6,063 nucleotides of DNA, taken from the NCBI GenBank assembly GCA_964624465.1, contig CAZUZD010000357.1, positions 1-6,063 of the forward strand. The letters run 5' to 3'. Position 1 is the first letter of the stretch, and each line of letters starts with the position of its first letter. Made by a program: the position numbers and the translations under genes. Shown piece by piece: positions 5,066 through 6,063 of the stretch. The DNA comes from CAZUZD01 sp964624465 (lineage in GTDB: Bacteria > Planctomycetota > Planctomycetia > Isosphaerales > Isosphaeraceae). Below the pieces are notes generated by a model, which did no database searches, had not been told where the DNA came from, and saw only the letters and a list, made by a program, of their open reading frames with translations.

Positions 5066-6063
5066 ATGTCCACGACCTCAGGATCCCGCGACTACGGCCG
5101 ATTCGATGCGCTGGCCGAGGAGTTCGTCGAGCGGTTCCGGCGCGGCGAGCGGCCCAGCCTCCAGGAGTACGTCGACCGCCTGCCCGAGCTGGCCGACGAG
5201 ATCCGCGAGATGTTCCCCGCGCTGGTCGAGGTCGAACGGGTCGAGATCGACGGCGGCGCGGCCCAGCAGCCACCCCCGCCAGCCGTCGCGCGGCTCAGGG
5301 AGCTGGGCGACTACCGGATCCTGGGCGAGGTGGGCCGTGGCGGCATGGGCGTGGTCTACGAGGCCGAGCAGATCTCGCTGGGCCGCCGGGTGGCGCTCAA
5401 GGTCCTGCCGGCGCATGCCGTGGGCGACCGCACGGCGATGGCGCGGTTCCGCCGCGAGGCCAAGGCCGCGGCGCGGCTGCACCACACGAACATCGTGCCC
5501 GTCTTCGAGGTGGGCCAGGACGGCGACCTCGCCTTCTACGCCATGCAGCTGATCCAGGGCCAGGGGCTCGATCAGGTCATCGATGAGCTGCGACGGCTCG
5601 TCGATCCGAACCGCGAGGCTCCCGCGCCCGGCCCCGACGAGACCGATGCCCAGGCGCCGACCGCTGCCGCCGCCGTCGCCTTGGGCCGCAGTGCGCCGGC
5701 GCCTCGACCTCGCGACCGCGCCGTCGCGTCGATGGCGGGTCTGCTCCTGACCGGTCGGCTGGCCGGCGAGGGGCCGGGCACGCCCGGGACCGAGGCGATG
5801 GCGGCGAATGGCCTCGAGGTTACGGAGGCGTTCGACGCCCAGGGGTCTCCGATCGGCCGGGTGGGCCCGGCGGGCGCTGAGGGCCCGCCGGTCTCGGACT
5901 CGTCGGGCTCGGCGGTGTTGCCCGGCGGCAAGCGGCCGTCGGAGACCGACTCCACCGGGGGTCGGCAGCCGTTCCTGCGGAGCGTGGCGCAGATCGGCCG
6001 CCAGGCGGCACAGGGGCTGGCGCACGCGCACTCGCGCGGGATCGTGCACCGCGACATCAAGCC
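5066..6063 (+). CDS. Ser/Thr protein kinase, N-terminal part (3' end outside window)
   Basis: The frame starting at ATG 5066 is open to the window edge and gives 332 residues of a Hanks-type Ser/Thr kinase. Residues 11-60 (LAEEFVERFRRGERPSLQEY, then DRLPELADEIREMFPALVE) form the alpha-helical N-terminal extension typical of planctomycete kinases. The kinase domain begins at about 83 (YRILGEVG): glycine loop GEVGRGGMGVVYEAE (87-101), ATP-binding Lys112 in VALKVL, alpha-C Glu131 in RREAKAAARL, and the catalytic loop start HRDIK with Asp330 at the very end. Between DQVIDELRRL (about 169-178) and FLRSVAQIGRQAAQGL (about 303-318) lies an insert of some 125 residues rich in Ala, Pro and Gly. The substrate lobe and any C-terminal WD40, TPR or membrane segment are not in view. 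The gene sits immediately behind the ECF sigma gene, so the sigma factor is a plausible target or partner. Confidence 0.88.
   Translation, partial: MSTTSGSRDYGRFDALAEEFVERFRRGERPSLQEYVDRLPELADEIREMFPALVEVERVEIDGGAAQQPPPPAVARLRELGDYRILGEVGRGGMGVVYEAEQISLGRRVALKVLPAHAVGDRTAMARFRREAKAAARLHHTNIVPVFEVGQDGDLAFYAMQLIQGQGLDQVIDELRRLVDPNREAPAPGPDETDAQAPTAAAAVALGRSAPAPRPRDRAVASMAGLLLTGRLAGEGPGTPGTEAMAANGLEVTEAFDAQGSPIGRVGPAGAEGPPVSDSSGSAVLPGGKRPSETDSTGGRQPFLRSVAQIGRQAAQGLAHAHSRGIVHRDIK

Overview
This is a high-GC window (roughly 70% GC in the coding parts) whose gene content points to a planctomycete, probably of the Isosphaeraceae/Gemmatales type. The strongest pointers are an ECF sigma factor of the planctomycete kind and, directly behind it, a Ser/Thr kinase with the planctomycete-style N-terminal region and a long disordered insert before its HRD motif. 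The lineage is inferred from remembered family resemblance, not from a search.

Layout, left to right. Positions 1-1355 (+) hold the C-terminal half of a GH63/MGH1-like glycosidase whose start lies outside the window. After a 156-bp gap, 1512-3080 (+) encodes a complete, cytoplasmic GH13 alpha-amylase-family enzyme with all four conserved regions and an intact catalytic triad. Converging on it, 3180-3840 (-) is a PPM/SpoIIE-type (RsbU-like) Ser/Thr phosphatase. It is broken by a frameshift just before its last metal-binding motif and appears truncated at its N-terminus. Positions 3841-4413 have no convincing gene. They contain a strikingly AT-rich patch (about 4081-4166), then what looks like the 3' end of a tRNA gene (T-arm plus acceptor half), then a perfect 13-bp rho-independent terminator. 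I read this as the scar of an integration or rearrangement at a tRNA gene. Positions 4414-5063 (+) encode the ECF sigma factor, and 5066 to the window end (+) encode the N-terminal 332 residues of the kinase.

How they may work together: the two glycosidases probably act on alpha-glucans or related oligosaccharides inside the cell. The sigma factor and kinase form a likely two-gene signalling unit, with the kinase as candidate regulator of the sigma factor. The phosphatase beside them would be an obvious counterpart of the kinase but looks inactive as written.

Two reading-frame problems occur in one short window: the phosphatase C-terminus, and the sigma-factor stop codon, which has slipped out of frame so that the ORF formally overlaps the kinase to 5586. 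Sequencing or assembly indels are as good an explanation as real decay. I found no CRISPR array, complete RNA gene, intact mobile element or clearly new defence or biosynthetic system. The most unusual stretch is the AT-rich/tRNA-scar/terminator segment.
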